A stretch of 64,000 bases of DNA from Comamonas testosteroni. GTDB taxonomy: Bacteria > Pseudomonadota > Gammaproteobacteria > Burkholderiales > Burkholderiaceae_C. The position numbers were made by a program, and so were the translations under genes. The stretch lies in contig NZ_CP129672.1 in NCBI RefSeq assembly GCF_030505195.1, forward strand, positions 868,001 to 932,000. Direction: 5' to 3'. A model generated the notes under the pieces. It was not told the DNA's origin and ran no database searches. It was given only the letters and a program-made list of their open reading frames with translations. Positions 17,225 through 26,104 of the stretch are shown here, piece after piece. Position 1 is the first letter of the stretch, and every line of letters begins with the position of its first letter.

Positions 17225-18409
17225 TCAGCGCTTTACTGCGGCCCCAAACGTCACCATCGCCATCAGCAAGCTGGTGGCGATGACGGCGCTGAATGCCAAG
17301 TAGGGAGAAAGCGGCAGTGCGGAGGTAATTGCAATGGAGATAGCAGCACAGCCCATTTGCAGGAAGCCCAGCAAGGCAGAGGCTGCCCCAGCGTTTTGCC
17401 CAAAGGGTTGCAGGGTCACGGCAGTTCCCAAGGGATTGATCAGGCCCATTCCAATCAAAAACACTGTCAAGGCCGCCGAAAAGTAGTACACCTGCTCCGG
17501 GGCAGCCAGCAAGGTCGCACCAGCGGCAAAGGCAATGAAAATGCCTGCACGGGCAGCGCGCAGTGTGCCAAACCGGTGCGCAAGTCGAGGAGCGAGCAGG
17601 CCAGCTCCAAAGACAACAAAGACGGTGGACGCGAAAAAAAGTGCGAGTTGCAAGGGCGAAAAACCAAACCCTTCCATCAAGATGGCCGGTGCCATTGCAA
17701 AAAACAGATACAGCGAGCCCAAGACCAAGCTGACAGATAGTGCTGGTGCAATGAAACGGCGGTCAGTCAGGAGTGCTTTGTAGGTCGCGGCGACAGCACT
17801 GAGCGCCAACGGGCGGCGTAAGTCACAGCTATGCGTCTCCCCAAGTCGCGACACATAGTGGATACCCAGCAAGATGGCGAGCACCCCGACAACGCCAAAC
17901 GTTGCGCGCCAGCCCAAAAAACTGTTGAAGACACCGCCCAGTAGCGGAGAAAAACCGGGTGCAGCTGCCATGGCGACCATGACCAGCGAAAGCGCACGCG
18001 CAAGCGCATCGCCTTCAAACAGGTCACGTGCAATGGCGCGAGATAGCACGGACGTCGCGCAAACCCCAAGGGCTTGAATCACTCGGCCGACGATGAGCTG
18101 AGGAAGGCTTGTGGCAAAGGCACATACCGCGCTACCGACCACAAACACGCACAAACCGGATATCACCAGGGGGCTGCGTCCAAAGCGATCCGACAAAGGC
18201 CCGACGAAAAGCTGACCCAACGCGAAAGCCACAAAGAAGGTGCTCAGAGTGGCGCTAAGGTCTTTGACAGATGTCCCAAGCTCGGCGCCCATGGAAGGGA
18301 AGGCTGGCAGGATGATGTTGGTGGCCAACGATCCCAGCGCCGCCAGTCCAGCGAGCATCAGCAGCAATTCGCCTGAGAGGGATTTTGCGGATTCAATCGG
18401 TTTGTGCAT
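17225..18409 (-). CDS. MFS multidrug efflux transporter, Bcr/CflA type
   Basis: 394 residues from the ATG at 18409 (MHKPIESAKSLSG), 12 hydrophobic segments. Signatures include LATNIILPAFPSMGAELG, FALGQLFVGPLSDRFGR (the MFS loop 2-3 motif) and GRVIQALGVCATSVLSRAIARD, as in Bcr/CflA proton-coupled exporters. The start lies 17 bp inside the end of the marR gene, so the two are translated as one unit. Regulator plus pump is the usual arrangement for drug-inducible efflux. Substrate unknown. Confidence 0.92.
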   Translation of the reverse strand: MHKPIESAKSLSGELLLMLAGLAALGSLATNIILPAFPSMGAELGTSVKDLSATLSTFFVAFALGQLFVGPLSDRFGRSPLVISGLCVFVVGSAVCAFATSLPQLIVGRVIQALGVCATSVLSRAIARDLFEGDALARALSLVMVAMAAAPGFSPLLGGVFNSFLGWRATFGVVGVLAILLGIHYVSRLGETHSCDLRRPLALSAVAATYKALLTDRRFIAPALSVSLVLGSLYLFFAMAPAILMEGFGFSPLQLALFFASTVFVVFGAGLLAPRLAHRFGTLRAARAGIFIAFAAGATLLAAPEQVYYFSAALTVFLIGMGLINPLGTAVTLQPFGQNAGAASALLGFLQMGCAAISIAITSALPLSPYLAFSAVIATSLLMAMVTFGAAVKR

Positions 18410-18854
18410 CGTCGCCCCCTTCATCGCCGTCAAGGCATTCAATGCAGGAATCGAGTAGGTCATGCAGCGCCGCCACACGCTCCGTGCCCAACTGCGCGTT
18501 CAAAGCAAGCTGTGCGGTTTTCCAAGCCTGTTGTGCTTGTGCCTGTTTGGACACGCCGGTTTCTGTTGCAGCGACTAGACGACTGCGCGCGTCGGCTCCA
18601 GCGCCAATCGTCAGCAAGCCCATCGCCGACAGCGGCTGAAGATTGCGCGTCAATGTTGAGGCGTCCATCTGCATGCGCTTGGCCAGATCCACCGGCCGTA
18701 TCGGCCCCAGTTTGACGACGTGGGAAAGCAGGGAATATTGGGTGATCTTCAAGCCCACCTGCGCAAAGAAGTGGTCGTAGTGCCGCGTCACCATACGACT
18801 GAGCTGGCGCAACTTTAGATTGGTGCACCCCTGGGGCTTGATGCTGTTCTTCAT
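18393..18854 (-). CDS. MarR family transcriptional regulator
   Basis: 153 residues from the ATG at 18854 (MKNSIKPQGCTN); a longer frame would cross the operator. The winged helix is LSHVVKLGPIRPVDLAKRMQ followed by DASTLTRNLQPLSAMGLL, with the wing region GADARSRLVAATETG. It is in an operon with the efflux gene (17-bp overlap) and divergent from the thioesterase across a 15-bp palindrome, which is probably its own operator. Ligand not predictable. Confidence 0.92.
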   Translation of the reverse strand: MKNSIKPQGCTNLKLRQLSRMVTRHYDHFFAQVGLKITQYSLLSHVVKLGPIRPVDLAKRMQMDASTLTRNLQPLSAMGLLTIGAGADARSRLVAATETGVSKQAQAQQAWKTAQLALNAQLGTERVAALHDLLDSCIECLDGDEGGDDAQTD

Positions 18855-18868
18855 TTGATGTATTGTAG

Positions 18869-18883
18869 TTACAACTGTTGTAA
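18869..18883. promoter_or_regulatory. Palindromic operator, marR / thioesterase
   Basis: TTACAACTGTTGTAA is a perfect 7-1-7 palindrome in the 59-bp gap between the divergent marR and thioesterase genes. The sequence around it is AT-rich and contains the only room for both promoters, so a bound MarR dimer would block both directions. The size and symmetry match MarR-family sites. Binding itself is inferred. Confidence 0.75.
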
Positions 18884-18913
18884 TTGCAAGTTTTAATAAT
18901 GAAGGAGGCATCA

Positions 18914-19459
18914 ATGACTGTGGATCAAGTTATCGAGAGGTGGCGAGTCGATGAAGCTGCTGTACGTGCTCATCTAAGAGCTGTGGATACTGGGCCGCAC
19001 GCAAGTGTCGCTGGTCGTTCTGGCATGGAAATGTTCGAGGCCATCTTTGCTGGGGAGCTTCCGCCAGCGCCTATAGGCAATACGCTCGACTTTGTTCCCA
19101 TTCGCATGACGCCAGGGGAGGCGGTGTTTCAGGGAAGTCCAAAGCGTCGTCACTACAACCCGCTCGGTACGGTGCATGGGGGCTGGTTTGCGACCTTGCT
19201 CGACTCTGCAGTGGGTTGCGCCATTCACACGACCTTGCCGGCGGGAAAAGCCTTCACCACCTTGGAGCTGAAAGTGAACATGGTGCGTGCGTTGACCGAT
19301 GGCGTGCCACTCGTGCGTGCGGAGGGCAAGGTGATCCACGCAGGTCGGCAGGTAGCCACAGCGGAGGGGCGCATCGTTGGACCCGATGGGAAGCTGTATG
19401 CCCATGCAACCACAACCTGCTTGATTTTTGATCAGCCTATCGGCGCAAAACCATCATGA
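18914..19459 (+). CDS. PaaI-type hotdog-fold thioesterase
   Basis: 181 residues from the ATG at 18914, chosen because AAGGAGG lies 5 bp before it. The hotdog helix motif is RHYNPLGTVHGGWFATLLDSAVGCA split over residues 77-101: the HGG and the acidic residue (D) on the helix are the usual PaaI elements. LELKVNMVRAL and GRQVATAEGRI strands follow. It hydrolyses an acyl-CoA, typically an aromatic or short one. Shared regulation with a MarR-controlled efflux pump suggests a response to aromatic acids, as MarR proteins often sense aryl-CoA or phenolics; that link is inference. Confidence 0.88.
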   Translation: MTVDQVIERWRVDEAAVRAHLRAVDTGPHASVAGRSGMEMFEAIFAGELPPAPIGNTLDFVPIRMTPGEAVFQGSPKRRHYNPLGTVHGGWFATLLDSAVGCAIHTTLPAGKAFTTLELKVNMVRALTDGVPLVRAEGKVIHAGRQVATAEGRIVGPDGKLYAHATTTCLIFDQPIGAKPS

Positions 19460-20200
19460 GCAATGCTGAAATTTTCGGCATCCGGAACGACGAACGGTGA
19501 ACCTTGCATGGCGGTCATCGCCTGCCGAATCTCGAAGGGCAGCAATGGGTCGTCAGCACCTGTTCGCAGCTTGCAAGAGGTTCCCTTCTGGTTGTCTGGG
19601 GTACTGCGCCCAGCAAGTTTCTGGTTTGAGGCTCATAGCGGACGTCAGACCAGGCAGCGGGTCAACATCTGCTCTTGGCGACAACGGTCACAAGCTTGCC
19701 AAAGCTCAGCCGCTGCAACCAGCCTGGAGCCGACCTCCCCTAGGTCGGTTTTGCAGCGCTTGCTGCCGCAGGGTGAACTCCCGATAAGTCGTACCGAGCA
19801 GTCGTTTGGGCCGGTGATAGGTGTCTTCGAAGCACTGTAGTTGTAGGGTGGACTATCCCTTGGCAGGTAGACATCCCTGGCCTATCTTTGGGGTGTACTC
19901 TCTTGGACGTACGCCGAACCGAAGCGCTAGCGACTTGAAGGCAATCCACTACCCTCAAAAAAACACATGGGGCGCTTTCTGAGCGCGGGCGACTTTGCGA
20001 CTTTAGTTCTGCACCATCATCCCCTGCAAACCCGCATGAATGGTGGGTTGCTGTTTACGACTTTATTTACCCAGAATAACCCCCTGTCCCCTGGGAGACG
20101 ATTTTGCCCTTCCCCTAGGGTTTGCTGTCTTTGCGTGGCTGCATTCGGCTTCTAGGCTTCTAGATTGCCGAGACTCCTCTTTCTACTGAGCAAGCAGAAC
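19460..20200. other. Intergenic region, about 740 bp, possibly decayed genes
   Basis: No intact gene is convincing. On the minus strand several short stretches read like protein in different frames, for example GADDPLLPFEIRQAMTAMQG (about 19500-19560), LLQAANRC ending near 19555, and LVAAAELWQACDRCRQEQML (about 19660-19725). They are separated by stops and frameshifts, as in a decayed gene, but I cannot name a family. The last 200 bp (20000-20200) are AT-richer and presumably hold the promoter of the alcohol dehydrogenase gene. Confidence 0.4.
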
Positions 20201-21337
20201 ATGGCCTTTATCAATTACGTGACACAGATCCAGTTTGACTTTGGCGCCGTGCAAATGCTGCGCCAAGAATGCGAGCGTGTGGGTATCAGCAAGCCGCTGA
20301 TCGTGACCGACCCCGGCGTCAAGGCTGCAGGAATCTTGCAAAAATCCATAAACGCACTGGGTGGCCTGCCCCATGCAGTATTTGACCAGACTCCTTCCAA
20401 CCCCACTGAAGCGGCTGTGCGTGCTGCGGCTGAAATCTACAAATCCCAGAACTGCGATGGATTGGTCGCTGTGGGCGGTGGCAGTGCCATTGACTGTGCC
20501 AAAGGCGTGGCAATTGCGGCTACGCATGAAGGCCCGCTCTCGCACTACGCGACGATTGAAGGCGGCTCGCCTCGTATTACGGAGCGAGTTGCTCCGCTGA
20601 TTGCCGTGCCTACCACCAGCGGCACGGGCAGTGAGGTAGCGCGTGGCGCCATCATCATCGTGGACGACCATCGCAAACTGGGTTTTCACAGCTGGCATCT
20701 GGTGCCCAAGGCTGCCATCTGCGACCCCGAGCTCACCTTCGGCCTCCCCCCCATGCTGACGGCAGCAACCGGCATGGATGCCATAGCACATTGCATGGAA
20801 ACCTTTATGGCCTCGGCCTTCAATCCACCGGCTGACGGCATTGGCCTGGACGGGCTGACCAGGGGCTGGGCGCATATCGAGCGGGCCATGCTCAATGGCA
20901 ACGACGCAGAAGCCCGCCGCCAATTGATGAGCGCAAGCATGCAAGGAGCCATGGCGTTTCAGAAAGGGCTGGGCTGCGTGCATAGCCTCAGTCACAGCCT
21001 GGGCGGCATCAACCCACGCCTGCACCACGGCACGCTCAACGCCATGTTCCTGCCCGCAGTCGTGCGTTTCAATGCCGAAGCCGAAAGCGTTCAGCGCGAG
21101 GACCGCCTCAACCGCATGGCACATGCCATGGGCCTCAGCAGCGGAAGCGATATCCCCGACGCGATCCGAGATATGAATGCCCGCCTGAACCTGCCATCGG
21201 GTCTGGCTGCCATGGGCGTGGAGCGCGCACAGTTTGATTCAATCATCAACGGTGCACTCAAGGACCACTGCCACGCCACCAATCCACGACTGGCATCCGC
21301 ACAGGACTATGAGCAGATGCTCAGCACCTCGCTCTGA
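20201..21337 (+). CDS. Iron-containing (group III) alcohol dehydrogenase
   Basis: 378 residues from the ATG at 20201 (MAFINYVTQIQFDFG). NAD-binding GGGSAIDCAKG is at about residue 94, the PTTSGTGSEVARGAIIIVDD segment at about 135, and the metal-binding stretch includes TGMDAIAHCMETF (Asp and His ligands) and the later His ligands in CVHSLSHSLGG and HHGTLNAMFLP. These enzymes interconvert alcohols and aldehydes or hydroxyacids. It stands alone, converging on the AI-2E gene 17 bp away, and is preceded by a long regulatory gap. Substrate unknown. Confidence 0.93.
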   Translation: MAFINYVTQIQFDFGAVQMLRQECERVGISKPLIVTDPGVKAAGILQKSINALGGLPHAVFDQTPSNPTEAAVRAAAEIYKSQNCDGLVAVGGGSAIDCAKGVAIAATHEGPLSHYATIEGGSPRITERVAPLIAVPTTSGTGSEVARGAIIIVDDHRKLGFHSWHLVPKAAICDPELTFGLPPMLTAATGMDAIAHCMETFMASAFNPPADGIGLDGLTRGWAHIERAMLNGNDAEARRQLMSASMQGAMAFQKGLGCVHSLSHSLGGINPRLHHGTLNAMFLPAVVRFNAEAESVQREDRLNRMAHAMGLSSGSDIPDAIRDMNARLNLPSGLAAMGVERAQFDSIINGALKDHCHATNPRLASAQDYEQMLSTSL

Positions 21338-21354
21338 CAGGCTTCACACAGCGC

Positions 21355-23964
21355 TCAAGCCTCAACGACAGGGCCTTGCTTGAGCGCCTCGCGCACATCG
21401 TCCATCAATTGCCTCGCCATGCTGCTGAGCACCTCGAGCTCATCGTCGGACATGTTGCGAGGCTCGTCATCAAGTATGGAAAGACAGCCCAGCACATTGC
21501 CTTTTTTGTCCACCAGAGGCACACCCGCGTAAAAGCGCAGCTTTAGGCTATGCACCGCCGAGTCGCTTGCAAATCGGGGGTCTCGCGCCAAGTCTCCAAC
21601 CACAATGGCCTCTTTTTCATACACAACATACGAGCACACCGTGCCTTCACGAGGGAAGCCTTGTTGAATGCCCTCTTGCACAGACAGCGGCAGCAGACTG
21701 CCCGGCGCAAAGACACGTTCAGCATCCACCCAGGAAACTTGAGCCCACTTGGTGTTGAAAGCGTTAACGGCCTTCTTGGCCGTATCGCGATATAGCGCTG
21801 TCAACGCTGGTGTCAGCACTCCGCTTTCATGCAGCATTTTGACGCGCTGCTCATCGTCATCGGGGATCGGAGCTGCAATCACGCACTCGCCTGGATCTCC
21901 AACCTGCATGGCCTCTACCCACAGATGCAACTCACGCAGACTGGTCACGCAGGCCTGCGCACCTGTCTGCCGGGCAAACTCAGGGGCAGCTGCCACGGCT
22001 GGAGCATTCCACAGACACAGCACCACTCGTGCACCCGGCCAATGCCGGCGAATGCGCCGCACAATGCGTCTCGCCATGCTTTGTGGCTGGTGATTGAAAA
22101 TCGACAGTACCAATAGATCCGATTGCTTCACGGCCTGGACCCACTCGCGATCCGCCAACAAGCCATTGGCATCAAACTGCAAGGACTTCGAGTCCGGGGC
22201 AAGTGCCCATTCGGAGCAGCTAACCTCATGACCATGCAAGCTCTCTGCATGGGCCACCATGGCTGCGCCCAGGGCATCCACCTCCCAGCGCACACCCGCG
22301 CAATGAATGCGCAGGCATCGACGCTGGTCACCTTCACCGGGAGCCACCCGAACATGCTCGCTACTGCTTCTGAAGGCATATTGGTCCTGCAACTCCTCCA
22401 GCAAGGCTGCCATGCCATTGGACAGCCGCAAGCGATGTTCGGCCGTCGCCGACTCCAGATGCTGCTGGGTTGCAATACGCAGAGCAGGAATGGCAACCTC
22501 ATCATAAAACCCGCTGACGGCACTGGCTCTGTCATCCAGGCTGGACTTCGAGAGCAGGCGCTCCTCCACGGACTGTACGGCCATGCTGATGGCATCATCA
22601 GCGTCATCGGCCAGCAGACGCTGATACAGCCGTTGCTGCGGCCCGAGAACAGGCTCGCTGCCCAGCAATACCTCCATGAATTTGAGCGAGGGAATGTAGC
22701 GCCCCAGCACCAGCAGGCACACCGTCAAAGGTGTGGAAAGAATCAGGCCGATCGGCCCCCAAAGCGCTGTCCAGAAGGTTGCGGCAACAATGATTGACAA
22801 GGTCGACAAACCTGTACTTGAGCCATATAGCCACGGCTCGATCACATTGTTGCTAATCAGCTCCAGCAGCAGAATCAGGCCAAGGGTCATCAAAAACATA
22901 TCCCAGCTCGGATCGACCGCAAAAGCTAGCGCCAGCGGAAATACCGCAGACATCATCGGGCCCACATAGGGCACAAATCGCATGATGGCGCCCAGCACCC
23001 CCCAGAGAATCGCCCCTGGCACACCAATGAGCAACAAGCCCATGGCGAGTGGCACGCCATAGCTGACGTTGACAATGAACTGCATGCGCAGATATTTGCC
23101 AATGCGCTGCGAGGCCTCATCCAGCGCATCGGTGGCCACATTGAGGTTGCCTCCCACCAGCCTCAGCAACCGATCCCTCAGTTCGTCCCTGTCAAGCAGA
23201 ATCAATATGACAAACAGCAACACGATACCTGCGGTCGTCACAGGCTCGGCAATACGCCCCAGCCACTGCAGCATCCGCGTAGTGGGCTTGGACTCGGGAG
23301 ACTGAACCTCCACTTTCTGCACCCGCGTCCTGGCGTTGTCCACGCTGGCAATCTCTTTCTCAACGGTGTTGTAGGTCTTGAAAACGCCATCCCAGGCGCT
23401 GGGCATATTTGCGCTCTTGCGCAGGCTGCGCAATTTGTCGCGAATCGTCGATTGATAGGTCGGCAGATCGGCACTGAGTTGCTGCACCTGACTACCCAGA
23501 TACATGCCCAAGCCGCCGAGTGCTGCCAGAGAAAAAGCCACGACCACAATGGCCGACGCCATTCGCGGCAGCCCCCAGCGCTTGAGCCTGCTGACAGCAG
23601 GGTCGAGCAAGAAGCCGAACAGCATTGCCAGGGCTAGAGGAATAAGCATGTCCCGCCCGAAATAGAGGGCAAGAATCACGATGGAAGCAATCATCAGCCC
23701 GATGAGCAAACGCAGGGCCGGCAGCATTTCTACCAGATGCACAAGTCCCGGAGCCACGTTGGCCCTGGCTCGTCTGTCGATGCCCTCCCACAAACCGGGA
23801 GCAGGCTGCCGGCCCTCTCCGGCCGAACCCGCCTCACGCGAGAAAGTCTCGATTTCGACCGGTGCACCCGCATACGGCTTGGTTGGCGCAACCGCGCCAA
23901 AGTTGACCTCGGGGATTGCAGACGACTCATCGGACGGGGAATTCTCGTTTCGGTTCTCTGACAT
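21355..23964 (-). CDS. AI-2E family transporter with C-terminal GAF-like domain
   Basis: 869 residues from the ATG at 23964 (MSENRNENS), favoured over 24006 and 23970 because AAGG sits 6 bp upstream. Residues about 85-440 form the AI-2E/PerM membrane domain with eight or so hydrophobic segments (LIGLMIASIVILALYFGRDM, GVPGAILWGVLGAIMRFVPY). A soluble part follows. About 470-680 begins DEVAIPALRIATQQH and has an alternating strand-helix region (SDLLVLSIFNHQPQ, GARVVLCLWNAPA) like a corrinoid-binding fold without an obvious ligand His. About 690-860 is GAF-like (REGTVCSYVVYEKEAIVVGD, FYAGVPLVDKKGNVLGCLSI). Typical AI-2E proteins have about 350 residues, so this is a fusion; the role of the tail is unknown. 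Confidence 0.85.
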   Translation of the reverse strand: MSENRNENSPSDESSAIPEVNFGAVAPTKPYAGAPVEIETFSREAGSAGEGRQPAPGLWEGIDRRARANVAPGLVHLVEMLPALRLLIGLMIASIVILALYFGRDMLIPLALAMLFGFLLDPAVSRLKRWGLPRMASAIVVVAFSLAALGGLGMYLGSQVQQLSADLPTYQSTIRDKLRSLRKSANMPSAWDGVFKTYNTVEKEIASVDNARTRVQKVEVQSPESKPTTRMLQWLGRIAEPVTTAGIVLLFVILILLDRDELRDRLLRLVGGNLNVATDALDEASQRIGKYLRMQFIVNVSYGVPLAMGLLLIGVPGAILWGVLGAIMRFVPYVGPMMSAVFPLALAFAVDPSWDMFLMTLGLILLLELISNNVIEPWLYGSSTGLSTLSIIVAATFWTALWGPIGLILSTPLTVCLLVLGRYIPSLKFMEVLLGSEPVLGPQQRLYQRLLADDADDAISMAVQSVEERLLSKSSLDDRASAVSGFYDEVAIPALRIATQQHLESATAEHRLRLSNGMAALLEELQDQYAFRSSSEHVRVAPGEGDQRRCLRIHCAGVRWEVDALGAAMVAHAESLHGHEVSCSEWALAPDSKSLQFDANGLLADREWVQAVKQSDLLVLSIFNHQPQSMARRIVRRIRRHWPGARVVLCLWNAPAVAAAPEFARQTGAQACVTSLRELHLWVEAMQVGDPGECVIAAPIPDDDEQRVKMLHESGVLTPALTALYRDTAKKAVNAFNTKWAQVSWVDAERVFAPGSLLPLSVQEGIQQGFPREGTVCSYVVYEKEAIVVGDLARDPRFASDSAVHSLKLRFYAGVPLVDKKGNVLGCLSILDDEPRNMSDDELEVLSSMARQLMDDVREALKQGPVVEA

Positions 23965-24081
23965 TGGCATCCTTGATGGACTGTTGTCTATGATTTTCTG
24001 AGACAAAGTACGCTCATCCAGAATTCCATCTGGCTCTGCCCTCCTCTGCTGTCAGGCTTTGTCGTAATTTGCAAAAAAGCG

Positions 24082-25185
24082 CTATAGAGCCTCGACTCGA
24101 CCCGGATCAGGTGCATGCAGCCACTGCGCAAACTCATCGGCCAACTGCCGACTGGCCGCCGCCGCGGTATTCCAGGCCTTGGCACGCGCATCATGGTCTG
24201 TGCCATAACTCAGAAAATCGTGCCGATCCGGCAACTTGCCGTTCGGCAGGCACGCCACCCAGGTGGGATCAGGGGCCAGCACAATCATCGAGTCCAGATA
24301 CGAGCTCGGTCCATGACGCCATTTCAGCCCCTTGTCCAACCAGCCAGGAATCACCGCCTTCTGGAAATGGGGATATAGCACCACCCCATCGCCGCTACGA
24401 GAGGCCAGATAATCCAGATGCATGTGATAGTCGGTAATGCCACCATCCCAATAGGCACCCTTGGGTGCATCTGAAATGTTTTGCACGGCATCCAGCACAA
24501 AAGGGATGGAGCAACTGGCTCGCAAGGCTTCCATGAAATTACTCTCCGTCAGCCGGGTCTGCGCAGACCGAATGTCCGCAACACCAAAGGGAAGAGCATG
24601 CACGGCATCGTTTGCAGAAGAGGAAAAGATCACACGCTCCAGCAAGCAGCCCAATGCCGGCCGATGCAACACATTGCCGGCAAACGCGGCCGCATAGCCC
24701 AATGGAGTACGCCAGGGCGACGCACGTGACAGCAGACCACGCCCACGGGCGGCAATCACATGCAGCCTATAGCGCGGATTGGCCAGAACCTCACTCACAC
24801 GCCCCCCGTAAAAGTCCTGTAGAGACTGCGCAAACCGCTCACTGACTTGCGACGGCGGCGTGCGCCTGTGCCCTGCGGGGGGATCAAAGCGCTGTGCAAT
24901 ATAGTCACGCTCCAGCCGCTCAAAGGCTTCCACTGGTGCGTCCAGACAAGCCGTCGCCATGCGCCAGGCACCGATGGAGGCGCCAATCAGATCCACCGGC
25001 TGCACGCTGACCTGTAGCCACTGTCCAAAGATGAAGCGATCCAGAGGTCCGAGAATCAAACCCTTGGGACCGCCTGCCGCCGCCGGTATGACTCTGACCA
25101 TATCCGGCTGCAAGCCCTGCCGCTCTATAGATTGCCGCGCCTTGAGACCAGCATAGATTCGCAATGCTCTTGTGGATGACGTCAT
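24082..25185 (-). CDS. Patatin-like phospholipase
   Basis: 367 residues from the ATG at 25185 (MTSSTRALRIYAG). The oxyanion glycine-rich loop is AAAGGPKGLILG (residues 27-38), the nucleophile elbow IGASIGAWRMA (Ser in G-A-S-I-G) and the catalytic Asp in YWDGGITDYHM. All elements of the Ser-Asp dyad are therefore present. Such enzymes are acyl hydrolases acting on phospholipids or lipid esters. There is no signal peptide, so it is probably cytosolic or membrane-associated. It lies 49 bp downstream of the histidine kinase gene on the same strand and may be part of its operon. Confidence 0.88.
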   Translation of the reverse strand: MTSSTRALRIYAGLKARQSIERQGLQPDMVRVIPAAAGGPKGLILGPLDRFIFGQWLQVSVQPVDLIGASIGAWRMATACLDAPVEAFERLERDYIAQRFDPPAGHRRTPPSQVSERFAQSLQDFYGGRVSEVLANPRYRLHVIAARGRGLLSRASPWRTPLGYAAAFAGNVLHRPALGCLLERVIFSSSANDAVHALPFGVADIRSAQTRLTESNFMEALRASCSIPFVLDAVQNISDAPKGAYWDGGITDYHMHLDYLASRSGDGVVLYPHFQKAVIPGWLDKGLKWRHGPSSYLDSMIVLAPDPTWVACLPNGKLPDRHDFLSYGTDHDARAKAWNTAAAASRQLADEFAQWLHAPDPGRVEAL

Positions 25186-25234
25186 GTGGGCATTGTGCTT
25201 GCAAGCCCCGTTGCTCGGGATCAGCTCGGCGACT

Positions 25235-26098
25235 TCACCAGTTGAGCGTGACCGAGGTACCGCCACCGGGTCGGGCTGAGATGCTCAGTTTCGCCCCCAT
25301 GGCAAGCGCTCTGCGGCGCATATTGACCCACCCCATGCCAGCAGATGCTACATCCGGGATTTGCCTGCCATCCGTCGGTCTGACGGGCCCCGCATCCTCA
25401 ATGCTCAGGCGAGCATGCACAAAGGAGGCATCTGAAACATTTGACGCACTTTTCCACTGTTCGTCGGCAGCCAGCGTGATCCAAAGTTCAAGCGCGTCAG
25501 TGTGCTGCAGCACATTGCTCACGGCCTCCTTCACCACTGCCATGATTTCCTCGGCCATGGGGCCGCATGGCAGGCTGCCGATATCGCCAGACATCTGCGG
25601 GTCCCAAACATCCCAGTGCAGACTCATGCCTCGATGATCCACCACAGGTTGCAGCCTGTGCCTGAAACGCGCCAGAAGGATACCCAGGGGTTCATTTCGG
25701 CTATCCATGGAATCAACAATCAGCCGTAGATCGAGCAGGCATTGTTCTGCATTGCTGCGAATCGCCGGGTCCGTGCCGAGATCGGTCAGGCTGATCAGCT
25801 GCACCAGTTGGCTGCCGACATCGTCATGCAATGCCTCCGCTATGCGCCTGCGCTCCTGCTGTACCTCTCTCGATGGACGTACGCTTTTACGTCTGCGCCA
25901 CAGCACGCTGCGATATGCACGTGGCAACAGCCAAGCGACAGCCGCCATGCTGCCCACCGTACCTAGCGCCGCAGTCCACCAGGGAGCTGAATGGAACACC
26001 GCTCCAGTCTGCAAAAGCCAGGGCAGCCACAGCAGCAACTGAACACTCCACAGAAGTAGCTGCCAGACGTAGGACATGGCGAATGCGTTCGCAGACAC
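25235..26098 (-). CDS. Membrane sensor histidine kinase, NarX/LuxR-type (HisKA_3)
   Basis: 287 residues with a GTG start at 26098, 6 bp after the response-regulator stop; an ATG at 26077 is the alternative. Two hydrophobic helices (residues 9-35 and 42-62) with almost no loop form the sensor part, so it may sense within the membrane. The phospho-acceptor motif is ERRRIAEALHDDVGSQLVQL (His in LHDD), as in NarL-partner kinases. The ATPase domain shows the N box EEIMAVVKEAVSNVLQH and a G box ASAGMGWVNMRRRA. Partner: the response regulator directly upstream. Signal unknown. Confidence 0.9.
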   Translation of the reverse strand: MSANAFAMSYVWQLLLWSVQLLLWLPWLLQTGAVFHSAPWWTAALGTVGSMAAVAWLLPRAYRSVLWRRRKSVRPSREVQQERRRIAEALHDDVGSQLVQLISLTDLGTDPAIRSNAEQCLLDLRLIVDSMDSRNEPLGILLARFRHRLQPVVDHRGMSLHWDVWDPQMSGDIGSLPCGPMAEEIMAVVKEAVSNVLQHTDALELWITLAADEQWKSASNVSDASFVHARLSIEDAGPVRPTDGRQIPDVASAGMGWVNMRRRALAMGAKLSISARPGGGTSVTLNW

Positions 26099-26104
26099 TG
26101 GCGC

